A DNA stretch of 64,000 bases from Diacronema lutheri (GCA_019448385.1 JAGTXO010000010.1:62001-126000), one strand, 5' to 3'; positions 1-11,222 are shown, counted from the stretch's first letter. The notes: generated by a model not told the origin, from the sequence alone. A program made the numbers and translations.

Positions 1-2072
1 CACTCGGATGCGGGCGATGGCGCACGCGCCGACGCCGACGCCGACGCCGACGCGGACGCGGGAGCGGAGGCGGAGGCGGAGGCGGAGGCGGAGGAGGAGG
101 CGGAGACGGAGGCGGGGGCGCGCGCGGCGATCGTCGGTCGGCTGCTGCGTGCGCGCGCGGACCCGGCGCTCACCGACACGCACGGCCGCACCGCGCTGCA
201 CTACGCCGCGTGCCACGCGCGCGGCGCCCTGTGCGTCGACGCGCTGCTCCGGCCGCCACCCGAGCCCGTTACCGGCGGCGAGCCCGTTACTGGCGGCTCA
301 GCGCGTGGAGCCCTGTCACCGCCAGCCGCGCCTGTCGCGCCGCCCGCTGACGCGCAGCCGTACGCCAGGTCGCCCATCGAGGCCGTCGACGCGGCCGGAC
401 GAACGCCCCTTCTCACCGCCGCCGCGGCAGGCGCGACGGCAGCCATGACTGCGCTCTTGAGCGCAGGCGCGGACGCGAGCGCGCGTGACGCGCGCGCGCG
501 CGGCTGGGTGGAGCTCGCGGCGGTGGGCGGGCACGCGAACACCTTGCGCGCGCTGCTCGCGCACGAGCGCGCGGCAGCCGCCGCGTCGCCGCCCGCGCTT
601 GCCGCCGCGCTGCGCGCCGCGCTGCGCGCCGGCCGCACCGACGCCGCGCTCGCGCTGCACGCGCACCTGCGCAGCGCCGTTACGACCGACGTTACGGCGG
701 GCGTTACGGCGGACGTTACGGCGGACGTTACGGCGGGCGTTACGGCGGGCGTTACGGCGGGCGTTACGGCCGTCACGCGGGCGCAACCGGCGCACGACGC
801 TTCACCGACGAGCGCGCAGGCCGCCGCGCCCGTCATCAGAGCGCCGCCCGCCGCGCCGCCCGCCGCGCCGCCCGCCGCGCCGCCCGCCGCGCCGCCCGCC
901 GCGTCCACAGCGTCCGAGACCGCCGAGATCTTCCGCTTCGCCGCGCTCGCCGCGCACGAGGACGCGGAAGTCGTCCTCGTCGACCTGCTCCGCCGTCGGC
1001 TGCTGCCCGGCGCAGCCGCGCCGGGCGGCGCGGCGGGCAGCGACGAGGACGACGGCGCCGACGACGCTGACGGTGATGACGGCACCGCCGTTACAGCCGT
1101 TACAGCCGTTACCGGCTGTAACCTGCCGTTACAGCTCGTGCGCGCGCACTGGGGTGCGCTGCTCCACGCGGCCGTTGGCGGCGGCGCGGCGCGCGCGTGC
1201 GCGCTGCTCGCGGCCGCCGCGCCGCGCGACGCGCTGCTCGCGCGCGCCGCGGACGGCATATGGACACCGCTCGGCGCGGCGCTCGCCACGCGACGGATGG
1301 CGTTACACGCGAGGCTCAGTGTAACCGTCATGGCGCGCCTGCGCGTGCGCTGCGAGGTCGTCTTCGCGCCCGCCGGCGGCGCGGGCGCGCCGCCGTCCGC
1401 CGGCGGCGAACGCATCGCGCTGAGCCGTGCGGAGCGCACCGCCTCGCAACACGCGCACGCCGCAGCCCTACTGCTGCGCGAGCGCTGGCCGGGCCTGCAC
1501 GTGCGCGTCTCACCTGTCGGCAAGGGAGCAGGTGCGGCCAAGTAACGCGGCGGCTCTGCGCATATGCGACAGCGCCGGCCTCCGGGCGTGCACGAGTCAG
1601 CGGCCGCGCTGGCCGGGCCTGCACGTGCGGCCGCGCGCCCTCAACGCGGCGCGCCTCATCGTACGTCCGCCCGCGTCCGTGCGCTCCCGCCGCGCGCGCG
1701 CGCCCGCGCCCGCACCCGCGCCCGCGCGCGCGCCCATGCGCCGCAGGCCTTTTCGAAGTGCTCGCCGTTCGCGAGGCGACGGAGCACGTCGACTTCGCGC
1801 ACGCGCACGTGCCGTCGGCCGTCGCCGCGAGCGGCGCCGACGGCGCGGTCGCTGAGCCGCCGGCGCCGCGCGCGGGCGCTGGTCGAGCGGGCGAGGGACG
1901 GCACACGACCATCGTCTTCTCGCGCCACCGCGCTGGCCGCTTCCCGACCGACGCCGAGCTCGTCGGCGCGCTCGCGCGCACGCTCGAGGGCGGGGGCGAT
2001 GGCGTCCCGACGCCGACCTACGTGCCTCGCGCTGACGCGCACTGCGCAAGCAGCCTGCTCGCGATGCGTTGA
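1..2072 (+). CDS. Ankyrin-repeat protein, 5' end outside window
   Basis: The gene is already open at base 1 and has two exons, <1..1531 and 1747..2072 (619 codons visible including stop). The intron (1532..1746) runs GTGCGG to CCGCAG in phase 1 and bypasses the TAA that ends the first frame at 1543. Two ankyrin-like units are visible near the start, with the cores GRTALHYAA and GRTPLLTAA, each followed by a leucine-rich helix. After that the protein is rich in Ala, Asp and Val, with short repeats such as VTADVTAGVTA (around 680-770) and PPAAPPAA (around 845-900). Exon 2 encodes a less repetitive tail (LFEVLAVREATEHVDF). Ankyrin repeats normally bind other proteins; partner and location are unknown. 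The repeat assignment is fairly secure; the start and total length cannot be judged. Confidence 0.6.
1482..1629 (+). repeat. 24-bp direct repeat shared by exon and intron
   Basis: Bases 1482-1505, inside exon 1 of the ankyrin gene, recur exactly at 1606-1629 inside the following intron (key part CTGGCCGGGCCTGCACGTGC). The copies are 124 bp apart. Confidence 0.85.
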
Positions 2073-2212
2073 GCGCGAGCGGCGGCGTCGATGGGTGCCG
2101 CGTGCCGTGTGCCGCAGTGGTGGGCTGACAGACAGTGAGATTATGACTGGCCAAGTTTTGACGGCCCCCTCAGAAAAATTAAGTTTGATTTTCGAGCATC
2201 CCCTTTAAAAGA

Positions 2213-4704
2213 ATGCGCGCTCGCACGCTCGCGCTCCTCGCGGCGACAGCGCTCGTCGCGCCTGCGGGTGCGTTCAGCCCCACGCTCGCGCGTGCGCGCC
2301 ACGGCGATGGTCGCGCCGAGACATTGTTCGCGGCCTCGGAGCGCCGCGCGCGCCGCCGCGCCTCGCCTGCGCTGCTTGGCCCAACGAGCGCCTCCGCGTG
2401 GCTCGTCGCGAGCGCGATGGCCGTCGGCGCGGCCGCACCGCTCGCCTTCCGCGGCTTGACGGGCAACGACACGGCCGAGGCGCTGGCAAACGCGACTGAC
2501 GCGCTCGCCGACGCGCTGCTGCGCGCCGACGCCGCCGAGGAGACCGTCCGCCGCTTCGACGCCGAGCTCGCGGCCGCGCGGGCGCGGACGGACAGCGCCG
2601 AGGCCGCGCACAAGCAGCACGCGGAAAAGCTCGAGGCGGCGCTGCTCGAGGTGCGCGAGCGGTTCGCACTGCGCGAACGCCAGTACGCCGATGAGCAGAA
2701 GCTGGTCGTCACGCTCCGCGCGCACCTCGACGAGATGCGCGCGGCGCAGGCGGAGGCGGTGGCGGACGCGGATGCAGCCAGCACGCACGCATCGGCCGCG
2801 CGCGCCGACGCGGACGCCGCGCGCGCCAAGGCCGCCCAGATTGGCGCAGAGCTTGCCAACGCGCTCGCGGACGCGGACAAAGCGGCCGACGCGGCGGGCG
2901 TGCGCGAGGCTGCGCTGCGCGCCACGCTGGACGAGTCGTGCAAGGCCTGCGAAGCGGCGCGCGAGGAGGCGAACGTGTTGCGCGCCGCCGTCGATGGCGC
3001 GCGCGCAGACGCGCTCGCAGCGCGTGCCGACGCCGACAAGGCACGCGCCGACGCCGACAAGGCACGCGCCGACGCCGACAAGGCACGCGCCGACGCCGAC
3101 AAGGCACGCGCCGACGCCGACAAGGCACGCGCCGACGCCGCGGCGCTCGACGCGGAGCTCGCAGCCGCGCGCGTCGACGCGGAGGCGCAGCGCGCGGGCG
3201 CGGCGGCGACGGCAGAGGCGGCGGCCGCCGAGCGCGCGGACGGAGGCGCCGACGCGCTGCGCGCGGAGCTCGACCTGGCGCGCGCTGCGGCGGAGACAGC
3301 GAGCTTGACTGCGCAGGCAGCGCGCAGCGCGGAGAGGCGCGCATCGGACAAATTGACGGAATTGAGCGACGCGTACGTAACGGCACAGCGCGAGCACGAG
3401 GCGGCGGTGCTCGCGCTGAGCGGCGAGCGCGACTCTGCCGCGGCGCAGCACGCTGCCCTCCTCGCGTCCGTGCGTCAGGTGGCGGAGCGGCTGGGCGGCG
3501 ACGGGCAAAATTCGGCCGCGCGTGAGCTCGGCGTGCTTGCTGGTGTGCAGGGCGGTGAAGGCGGCGACACGGTGCAGCCGTGGGCGGAGGCGGAGGCGGA
3601 CGCCGCACCGGCGACGGGGGCGGAGGCGAAGGCGGAGGAGGCGGAGGCGGAGGCGGAGGCGGAGGCGGAGGCGGAGGCGGCGGCGGAGGCGGAGGCGGAG
3701 GCGGAGGCGGAGGCGAAGGCGGAGGCGGAGGCGGAGGCGGGGGTGGAGGCGGGGTTGGAGGCGGAGGCGGAGGCGGAGGCAGAGCAGCAGGCCGCCACCG
3801 CCGAGCCGCGCGCCGTGCAGCCAATCGCCGACGGTGGCAGCTCGAGTGATGGCGGCAGCTCGAGCGATGGCGGCAGTTCGAGCGATGGCGGCGTGTCGCC
3901 CCTTCGCGCGGCCGTGCCCACGCGCGGCGCAGCTGACGGGCGGCGCGTACGCGCCCAGGCCGACGCGGCCGGCACGCCGCCCGCCGCGCCGCCGCGCCGC
4001 CGCGCCGTTGCGGCGTCAGCGCTGACGCCATCGCTCGAGCTGCCGCCATCGTTAACTCCTGCCGCGCGCCGGCGCAGCGCGGCGCGCGCCCCTGCGGGGA
4101 GCAACAGGCTGAGCGAGATGGTGAGCGCGACTGAGCTCGAGCGGCTGCGCGGTTTGCCTGTCGTCAGCACGCGCGCCGAGGTGGACGCGCTTCGCACCGT
4201 CGGTAAGGCTGATGACTGAGCGCGCGCGCACGCACGCCGTCGGGCGGCCGCTTTCGGGCGAGGGCTGGCTGGTGGGATGCCGTGGCGTTGCGCTGCCCCG
4301 CTTTGCTCCCGTACAGTCCCGTCCGGGCACAGGAGGCGCTCGCCGTGCGCCGCGGCCGCCCCTGCTCATCGCCCACCACCCCACCCACCCCTCTCTTTCG
4401 TTCCCTATCCCATCCCATCCCATCCCATCCCATCCCATCCCAACCCATCCCATCTCTTTGATCCCTGCTCGCGTCCCGCAGCGGAGGTACGTGACCAGCT
4501 GCGTGTCCTTCGCTACGTGCGAGGCGACAAGAAGGTCGCCCTCGGCACCAAGCTCAAGGTGTGCGAGCGCATAAATGATCGCCTGCGCTGCTTTTTAATC
4601 CGCCGCGCGCCGCACCCCACAGCTCGCGCTCACCTCTCGCGCCCGCCGCGCGCGCGCAGGGCGCCGAGCTGCGCGCCTATTTGTACAGCCTCCTGCCCCC
4701 GTGA
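2213..4704 (+). CDS. Predicted plastid-targeted coiled-coil protein
   Basis: Three exons, 2213..4202, 4482..4558 and 4660..4704, encode 703 residues; intron phases are 1 and 0. The N-terminus has a hydrophobic signal peptide ending APAGAF-SPT, the Phe-type cleavage motif of bipartite plastid pre-sequences, then an Arg/Ala-rich transit-like stretch and a possible membrane segment (about residues 62-80). The middle is a long Ala/Asp/Glu/Arg heptad-rich coiled coil with tandem KARADAD units, then a Glu-Ala tract (bases about 3580-3785) and SSDGG repeats (3835-3890). The spliced C-terminus (AEVRDQLRVLRYVRGDKKVA, then GAELRAYLYSLLPP) is compact and much less repetitive, which supports the splicing. 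Intron 1 carries a CATCC pentamer array (about 4405-4440). A structural role in the plastid is inferred; no family was recognised. Confidence 0.65.
3026..3139 (+). repeat. 21-bp coding tandem repeat
   Basis: About five identical 21-bp units plus a partial one (unit GCCGACGCCGACAAGGCACG + C) encode ADADKAR heptads. The unit is exactly seven codons, so copy-number changes would keep the coiled-coil register. Confidence 0.85.
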
Positions 4705-4855
4705 GGGGCGTTTGGCAGCCGCAGGCCCGCGGCTGCTTGCATCACTCGCCCACGTGCATGACCCCCACAGTCACCTGTGTGTCAGTCAGGCGTCATCAGC
4801 TTTTGCCAAGGACGCGGGTTCTTAATTGCCGAGTTGCCCCGCAGTGCTTGGCACC

Positions 4856-5864
4856 ATGAGCCTGAGCGGGAAGGCCGCGCTCGTGGCTGGCGGGGTCGGC
4901 CCCATCGGCCGGGCTGTGGCGCGCGGCCTGCTGCAGGTGCGCGCGTGCTGTCGTCCGCGCGCACGCCCGCGCGCACGCGCGCCGTGCGCGCCAGCCTGCG
5001 CCCGGCCCGCCGACACGCGCGGCGTGCGCCACATCGCGCCGCGGGTGGCGGGCGCAGGCGGGCGCCGACGTGATCATCAACTCGCGCTCCGAGGCGAAGC
5101 TGGCGACGCTCGCCAAGGACCTGGGCCACCCGTCACGCCTGCACTGCGTGCACGGCACCATGATGCCGTCGGGCATCGACCGCACCATCGAAAAGGTCCT
5201 CGCGATCGCGACGCCGTCGCACGTCGTCGCGCACGCCGGCGTCGCGTGGTTCACAGAGTCGGGCGCGGAAGACGAGACGAACATCCTCTCGGCGCCGAAG
5301 CACTCGCTGCTCGAGATGGACCGCGCCATCTTCTCGCAGAACAAGGGCGTGCTCGTCGACATGCATTTCGGCGTGGCGTCCATCCTGCTCCCAAAGATGC
5401 GGCAGATGAGTGGCTGTTCGTACACGTTCCTCACGGGCACGTCGGCGACGATGCAGCGGCAGCTCTCGCCGCTCACGCGCATCAACACGCACGCGCTCTC
5501 GGGCCTCGCCTCAGCCCTCCGCGCCGAGGGCCAGGCCGCCGCCGACTGCATCTACTTGTCCGAGCTGCGTGTCGGAAACCTGCCGCTCCGCGACCTGCCG
5601 GCGATGGCCAAGGACCCAACGCAGATGCCGCTCTCGGCGGAGCTCGGCATGCTCACCGCCGGCATCGCCGCCGCCGGCGCACGCTGGGAGGGCCCGCAGG
5701 CCGGCGGCGACCTGTACCAGGTGAACGACATCGAGGATTTGAAGCAGCTGCGAATTCGGTTCCCACTCACTGAGGTGAGTGGCGAACCGCTGCCCGCGCT
5801 GTGGCACTGGCAGACCTTCTCGCAGAAGACGCTCAAGCCGCGCATGTCGACCGGCCAGGACTGA
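4856..5864 (+). CDS. SDR-like protein with altered active site
   Basis: Two exons, 4856..4936 and 5058..5864, give 295 residues; the phase-0 intron runs GTGCGC to GCGCAG. The start was chosen because MSLSGKAALVAGGVGPIGRA begins like a short-chain dehydrogenase, with a Gly-rich nucleotide-binding turn at about residues 11-18 and then ADVIINSRSE, the usual second beta strand. AHAGVAW sits where the family has NNAG. The expected catalytic Tyr-x-x-x-Lys is not visible: after TFLTGTSA the sequence is TRINTHALSGL. Either the enzyme uses other residues or it is a non-catalytic member. It lies 151 bp downstream of the coiled-coil gene on the same strand. The fold is a moderately confident call; the substrate is unknown. 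Confidence 0.6.
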
Positions 5865-5986
5865 GAGCCGCACGCGTCCGGGGCCGAGACGGCGGACGGC
5901 GGGAGGCCAGGAGCAGTTTGAGCGTCTTTTTCCACGGGGTTCCCCCATCCCCCCCCATCCCAAGACTAGGTCTATTCGAATGGCGC

Positions 5987-6799
5987 CTATGGAATCCAGA
6001 GCTTGCCCTTGTCCGTGGAGCCCGCGAGCAGCGCCTTGTAGAAGCCATGCGTCTCGTCGATCACGTGAGCGGCGTCCTTGGCGCCGAGGCAGCGCTCGCC
6101 GTGCCCAAAGCCGTTGAGCGGCTTGTCGTCGGGCGTCTTGTACCAGCGGAACCATTCGCGGATACCCGAGACCACGCCGGGCATCTTGGCCTCGAGGTCG
6201 GCCACATCGTTGAGCTCCGCCGCCATCGGGTCAGACGCGGCGATCGCGATCACCTTCCAGTCGAGCTCGCCGTCGTCGATCATCGAGAGCACGCCGAGCG
6301 CCTTGACGGGCGTGATGGAGCCCATCGCGAGGCGGGTCGAGCCCACCTCGACCACGTCAATCGGGTCGTTGTCGCCGAATGCGCCGCCCACGTCCGCGTT
6401 GCCTTTGACGTTGGGGTCCTCCCACGTCTGCGGCAGGCAGCCATAGTTCCAGAAGATGCAGCCGTGGTAGTAGCGGAGCTTGCCCTTCTTCTCGTCTTGG
6501 ACGATCGGGTTGTGCGGGGCCTTGGTGTCCACCTCCATCTTGGCCGTCGTGTACTTGGGGATCTCCGTCACCATGTTGTACAGGCCCGGGCCGGCCATGA
6601 GCGGCACGTCGTGCCACGGCGACTTTGGCGCGCCGCCGTCGGCGAAGCTGACCTTGAAGGCCTCGGTGCCCAGCTCTCCCTCGGCCTTGGACACGGGCAG
6701 GCCCATGCGCACGGCCACCGCGCGGAACGCCGACGTGCGCATCGCCGCCGGGCGAGCCATCCCGATGGCCGCCGAGCACGTCAACACGAGGAAAGCCAT
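5987..6799 (-). CDS. Soluble inorganic pyrophosphatase, organelle-type
   Basis: A single exon of 270 residues encodes a family I Mg-dependent inorganic pyrophosphatase (EC 3.6.1.1), which splits pyrophosphate released by biosynthesis. The family signature GDNDPIDVVE is intact at about residues 141-150, with the neighbouring LRYYHGCIFWNYG and DGELDWKVIAI blocks. The first ~35 residues (MAFLVLTCSAAIG then an Arg/Ala-rich stretch) lie outside the catalytic core and look like a signal plus transit peptide, so a plastid location is likely. The start at 6799 is the first ATG that includes this leader. It is divergent to the gene at 7026. The enzyme call is firm; the targeting is inferred. Confidence 0.92.
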   Translation of the reverse strand: MAFLVLTCSAAIGMARPAAMRTSAFRAVAVRMGLPVSKAEGELGTEAFKVSFADGGAPKSPWHDVPLMAGPGLYNMVTEIPKYTTAKMEVDTKAPHNPIVQDEKKGKLRYYHGCIFWNYGCLPQTWEDPNVKGNADVGGAFGDNDPIDVVEVGSTRLAMGSITPVKALGVLSMIDDGELDWKVIAIAASDPMAAELNDVADLEAKMPGVVSGIREWFRWYKTPDDKPLNGFGHGERCLGAKDAAHVIDETHGFYKALLAGSTDKGKLWIP

Positions 6800-7025
6800 T
6801 GCGCTGCGCGGTGATGAGCGTTGCTTCCCGGACTTGCGCGCCGGAACCTAGGCAGGCCTTTGGTAAAGGACCCTTTTTGGGAGCACCTTTTGAGGACGAC
6901 GCGAGGCCGCGTGTAATAATAAGGGCAGCCATCGTTGAAAGCTGCGAAGATCTGGACGAGGTGCGCGTTGCCCCAACTCGGGCAGCGAGCGCGCGCGCAC
7001 GACGGACCGTGGTCATGCGGGCGTG
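6800..7025. promoter_or_regulatory. Shared divergent promoter region
   Basis: This 226-bp gap lies between the start codons of the pyrophosphatase (-) and the low-complexity gene (+). It holds an AT-richer stretch (about 6860-6930, with CCTTTTTGGG and AATAATAAG). No clear TATA box was identified. Confidence 0.4.
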
Positions 7026-10000
7026 ATGGCGTGCGGCGCGCACAGGTGCGCGCCGCACGCCGCCGCCGGCGCGCCGCTGAGTTACGCCGCCGCCGCAGCG
7101 CGCTCCGCCGCGGCGCGCGGGGCGGACGGCGCCGACGACGGCGCGGCGAGCGAGGCGGGGTGCGATGGCGAGGTGTGCGCGCCGCAGCTGGGCGTCACGC
7201 GCCTCTCCAAGGGTCAGAAGAAGAACATGCGCAAGAAGAAGCAGCGCCTCGCCCTGCAGGAGGCCGAGGCCAAGCTGCTCCTCCACCAGGCGGCCGCCGC
7301 GGCCGCCGCCGCCGGCGGCGGGCCGGCGGGCGTCGGGCTGCCAGCGGCGCTCGCGGGCGCGTACCTCTCGCCCGAGCAGCTCAGCCAGCTGAGCGCACGC
7401 ATCGCCGCCGCCGCCGCCGCCGCCTCGGCGAACCGTTACGCGCGCACGCCGGCGAACGTGGGCGTAGGCGCGCTCGGCCACTGGGGCGGCCCGGCGGCCG
7501 GCGCGGGCAGCGGCGCGCCGTTCTACGCGGCCAACGAAGCGGCGGCGGCGCACGCGCTGGCGCTCGCGCAGCACACGCACGCCGCGCAGCAGCACACACA
7601 GCAGCACGGCGCGCCCCGCCAGCAGCCGCGCGCCTGTTACGCTGGCGGTAGCTATTACGCTGGCACGCAGATGGCGGCGGGCGCGCACGCGCAGGTGCCG
7701 CTCAACGCGATGTACGCCGGTTCTCCCGCGGCCGCGAGTGGCCGTGGTGGCGCGCCAGGTGCCCACCGCGCGCCGCTCGACGCGCACGCGCAGACGCAGG
7801 CGCTGCCCGGCCACGCGCTGCCCGCGCCGCGCGGCCAGCATGCGCCGCCGCACCAGCACCAGCAGCCGCAGCAGCACGGCGGCGGCGCACAGCTGGGCAC
7901 AGGTGCGCACGCCGGGTACGCCGGGTACGCCGGGTACGCCGGTTACGCGCCCTTCACGATGGGCGCCGCTGCCGGTGGGCTGCCCGGTCGCGCGCACCGC
8001 GCACCCGCCGCGTCCGCGCCGCCCACGCCCGCGCAGCAGTGGGCGCTGGGCGCCGCCGGCGCGCAGCACGCCGGCGCGAACGGCGCGTGCGACCCGCTCG
8101 TATCGATGGACGGGTCTGGCGCAAACGGCGCCGGACTCGCGTTTGGTGGCGCGCCCGGACCGTACGGTGGCGGGTACGGCAGTTACGGCTGTCACGGGCT
8201 GCGCCTCCCCGGCAACCCGGGCGCACAGGCGGCGGTTTCGCCATGGCAGCGGCAGTTGGGCCAACTGCCGCAGCCCGGCGCTGGCCAGGCTGGCCAGCCG
8301 CGGCTGCCGCGCCAAGTGCGGAGCGGCAGCGCACCCGACGCTGGCGGGCGCGGCGGCGGGTGCAACGGCGGGTGCAACGGCGGGTGCAACGACGGTGGGT
8401 ACAGTGGGTACGGTGGGTACGGTGGTGGGTACGGTGGGTACGCCGACGGGTACGCCGACGCGCGGCCGCAGCCGCCGTTCCACCACACAGCCCACGCGCA
8501 GCACACGCAGCAGCACACGTTGCTCGTGCTGACGCTCAGGCCGGCGGCAGCCATCGTGGCTGCGCAGCCGGTGGCGAACGAGCTGGCGCCCGGCGCGGCT
8601 AATGACGCCGCCGCCGGCGCGCCGGCGCAGGCCGGCGGCGCAGGGTCCGCCATCGACGCGTCCAGTGACATTGGCGAAATTGCCGCGCTCGCGCTCGACG
8701 GAGTCAGCATGGGACTCATCTCCGCCTTCCACGCGACCGTTACGACCGGTGCGACCGTTGCGCCGCCAAGCGCGCCGCCGCCACCGCCGTCCGCCGCCGC
8801 CGCCGCCGCCACTGCCGCAGCCGTGCCGCCACCGCCGCCGCGCGCCGCGCAGGCGGAGTCCGGCGCCGCGCAGGCGGAGTCCGGCGCCGCCGGTGGCGAG
8901 CCGCTGCCCGCGGTGCTCGCCGCGCTCACGGCGTGGCTCTCGCAGCTGGGCATGCTCGACGGCGGCGCGCGCGCACACTTCACGGCCGTTTGCGCGGGAA
9001 GTTTTGAATTGGGGCGATGGCTGCCCAGCGCGTGCGCGAGCGCGGGAACACCGCCACTCGCCTTCCTCTGCCAGTGGGTGTCTCTTGAGGCGGCGCTGGC
9101 GGACGCGATCGCGCGGCACGGCGGCGGCTCGGCCACGCGCCGTCCGCCTCAACTCCTCGCCGCGTCGCCCCTTGCGATTGGTCCGCTCCTCGCGGCTGTG
9201 GGTGTGCTCCCCGCTGAGCCGCACGTCGCGGCGTCCGGCTGTTGCACCGGACTCTTTGGCAGCGCGCTGCCCGACGCGCGGCTGCTCGTTGCGCTCGTGC
9301 GGCAGCTCGTCGCGTGCGGCGTGCCCCTTGCGCTCAACGCCTTCCGCAGCGCCGTCGCCGTCCCGGCTGCGGCGGTGGCGGGCGCGACGGGCGCCACGCA
9401 CGCCACGCCGCCCGCCGGCGTAGAGGCGGCGGTGGCCAAGGCCGCGCTGCGCATCGCGCCGGCGGCCAGCGCGCTCAGCGGCGATGAGTCGGCCGTCTCG
9501 AGCGCTGACGCGCTCTCCGCGGCCATCGCGTTGCCCGCCACCGCCGCCGAGCCGCCCGGCGCGTCGCTGCGCCCCGCCGCCTCGTCCGCCATGGCCGCCA
9601 TCGTGCACGATGGCGGCCGCGGCGCGAGCAGCGCCCTGCCCGCCGCGAGCGGGGCCGGCGCCTTACCGCTGCTCGCGACCATGTTCCAGGCCGAGCCGGG
9701 CGACGCGGCGGGCAGGGCGCTGCTCGCGCCGCGGCCGCCATCGTGCACGATGGCGGCCATGGCGGACGACGCGGCGTGCGCGCAGTCCCCCGGCGGCGCG
9801 CCGCTTGGCGCGGGCGGTGGCCTGCACGCGGCGACGGCGGCGGCGGCGGTGGCGGCTTCCGTGTCGCTTGGCTGCTGCTGCGGCTGTGCAGCTTTCCCCT
9901 CCCTCGCAGCCTCCGCCTCCACCAGCGACCTGCTTATGCCCACGCGCGCGCCCGCGCCGCCGCCGCCCACCTCCATCGCCGTCGCCGCGCTCGAGCCGCT

Positions 10001-11153
10001 CGCGCCGCTGCAACCCACGTCGACGATCGGCTTGGCGGGCACGGCGGTGAGCTCGCTGCCCGCACTTCCAATTTGGGCGTCCGCCATTTCGCCGTTACAC
10101 GCCTCCGCAGCCGTTGGCGCGGGCGCGCACGGCCCGTGCGGCGCGGAGGCCGCCATCGTAGGCTGCGCGAGTGGCGGCTGCTGCGGCGCGGGCAGCGCGT
10201 CGGCCCTGGCGCAACCGGCGCTGCCCGCCGAACTTTTAAACGGGCTGCCCGCCGAACTTTTGAACGGGCTGGCCGGTGCGCGCGCGCGCGCGCGCGCGCG
10301 CGCAACGCCGGCCGCCTCGCGCGCGCGTGCGCAGCCTGTTTGAAAAGTTTGGCGGGCAGCCTGCGGCGCCTTGCTCGGCGTGGCCTCTCCGGCCGTGCCG
10401 GACTGTCCGGCCTCGCTCGCGCGCTCGCGCGCGTAGCCGCCGCCGCCGCCGCCGCCGCCGCCGCCCACCTTTGTCCCCGCCCCGCCCCTTCGCGTCGCCG
10501 GTGTGTGCGACTCAGGCCTTGAGTTGCGCCAGCGGCCGTGCGTTCCGGCGTGCCTCGCGCCGCTCGCGCTCAACGCGGCCGTGCCCGGCTGCCTGGGCGC
10601 GCACGCCGCGCTCGACGCCGGCGGCTCGCGCGCCGCGCCCGCCGGCGACGCGGCCGCGCTCGGCGCCGGGCTCGCGGCCGATGTGGCCGCCGCCGCCGTC
10701 GCCGCCAACGACGACGACGACGACGGTGGCGTGGACGACGAGGACGCGGCTTTGCTCCTCCCAAACGAGCTTCTGCTGCCCGTCGTCTCGCAGGTTCGGC
10801 TCGCGCGCTCACTCCGCCCGCTCGCCGCCCGCTCGCCGCTCTCCGCGCGCTCGTGCCCGCGTGGCCGGCGCCCGCTGCGCGCGCGCGCGGAGCGCGCGCC
10901 GACGCCCGGCTGTGGCGCTCACGCGCCTTTTTTTCAATTCGTGTGTTTGGCGCCGCCCTTTTGGCGCCGCCTTTTTCTCTGCTCCGCGCACGCCGCCATA
11001 TTTTCCGCCTCGGCCGCGCGAACGCTCGTACGTTCCCCACCCGCGCCGTGCCTCACCGCGCAGCTGCCACCGCTCGACGACTCCGACGAGGCCGACCTTA
11101 CGGACGGCGCGATGATACTCGTGCCATGCGCGCCCGTCTCCGCGGCGAGCTGA
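7026..11153 (+). CDS. Large low-complexity Ala/Gly/Pro/Gln-rich protein
   Basis: Three exons, 7026..10275, 10516..10793 and 11064..11153, fit together in phases 1 and 0 to give about 1,205 residues. The first ATG (7026) follows an in-frame GTG. Near the N-terminus there is a basic block, LSKGQKKNMRKKKQR, that could bind nucleic acid. Long Ala, Gly-Tyr (YGGYGGGYGGYADGY), Gln/His and Pro tracts follow. A more ordered stretch at about residues 635-780 has leucine-rich helices (TAWLSQLGMLDGGARAHFTA). The last exons encode an acidic run and LPPLDDSDEADLTDGAM. Such composition is common in RNA-binding or condensate-forming proteins, but no domain was recognised. A long antisense ORF covers much of exon 1; the splice-phase agreement on this strand is why this one was chosen. 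Confidence 0.5.
9575..9776. repeat. 73-bp inverted repeat whose arms contain palindromes
   Basis: Bases 9575-9647 are the reverse complement of 9704-9776 with one mismatch, separated by 56 bp. Each arm contains a perfect 26-bp palindrome (9593-9618 and 9733-9758) centred on CATCGTGCACGATG. All of it lies inside the coding sequence of the gene at 7026. Confidence 0.9.
10221..10359 (+). repeat. Tandem exon repeat with inverted copy in the next intron
   Basis: A 24-bp unit is duplicated in the exon (10221-10244 and 10245-10268, one difference, encoding LPAELLNG twice). A near reverse complement sits inside the following intron at 10335-10359 (one bulge; the mismatches would form G-U pairs in RNA). 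The intron's 5' splice site (10276) falls in the loop of the possible hairpin. A GC dinucleotide run occupies about 10277-10302. Confidence 0.8.
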
Positions 11154-11222
11154 AATGCCGCTCGGCATGCTTGAAATGATTTCCAAAGGCCGTGTCGATT
11201 CTAGCGACATCGGACTCCAGGC

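Noticed and set aside
201-1541. 446-codon minus ORF over the ankyrin gene
   Set aside because: Low-complexity Ala/Ser translation; the plus strand has ankyrin cores and a good intron.
6357-9608. 1,083-codon minus-strand ORF overlapping the pyrophosphatase and the low-complexity gene
   Set aside because: Its product is Arg/Gly-rich without domains, it runs through the pyrophosphatase in a different frame, and only the plus strand has phase-consistent splicing to ordered downstream exons.
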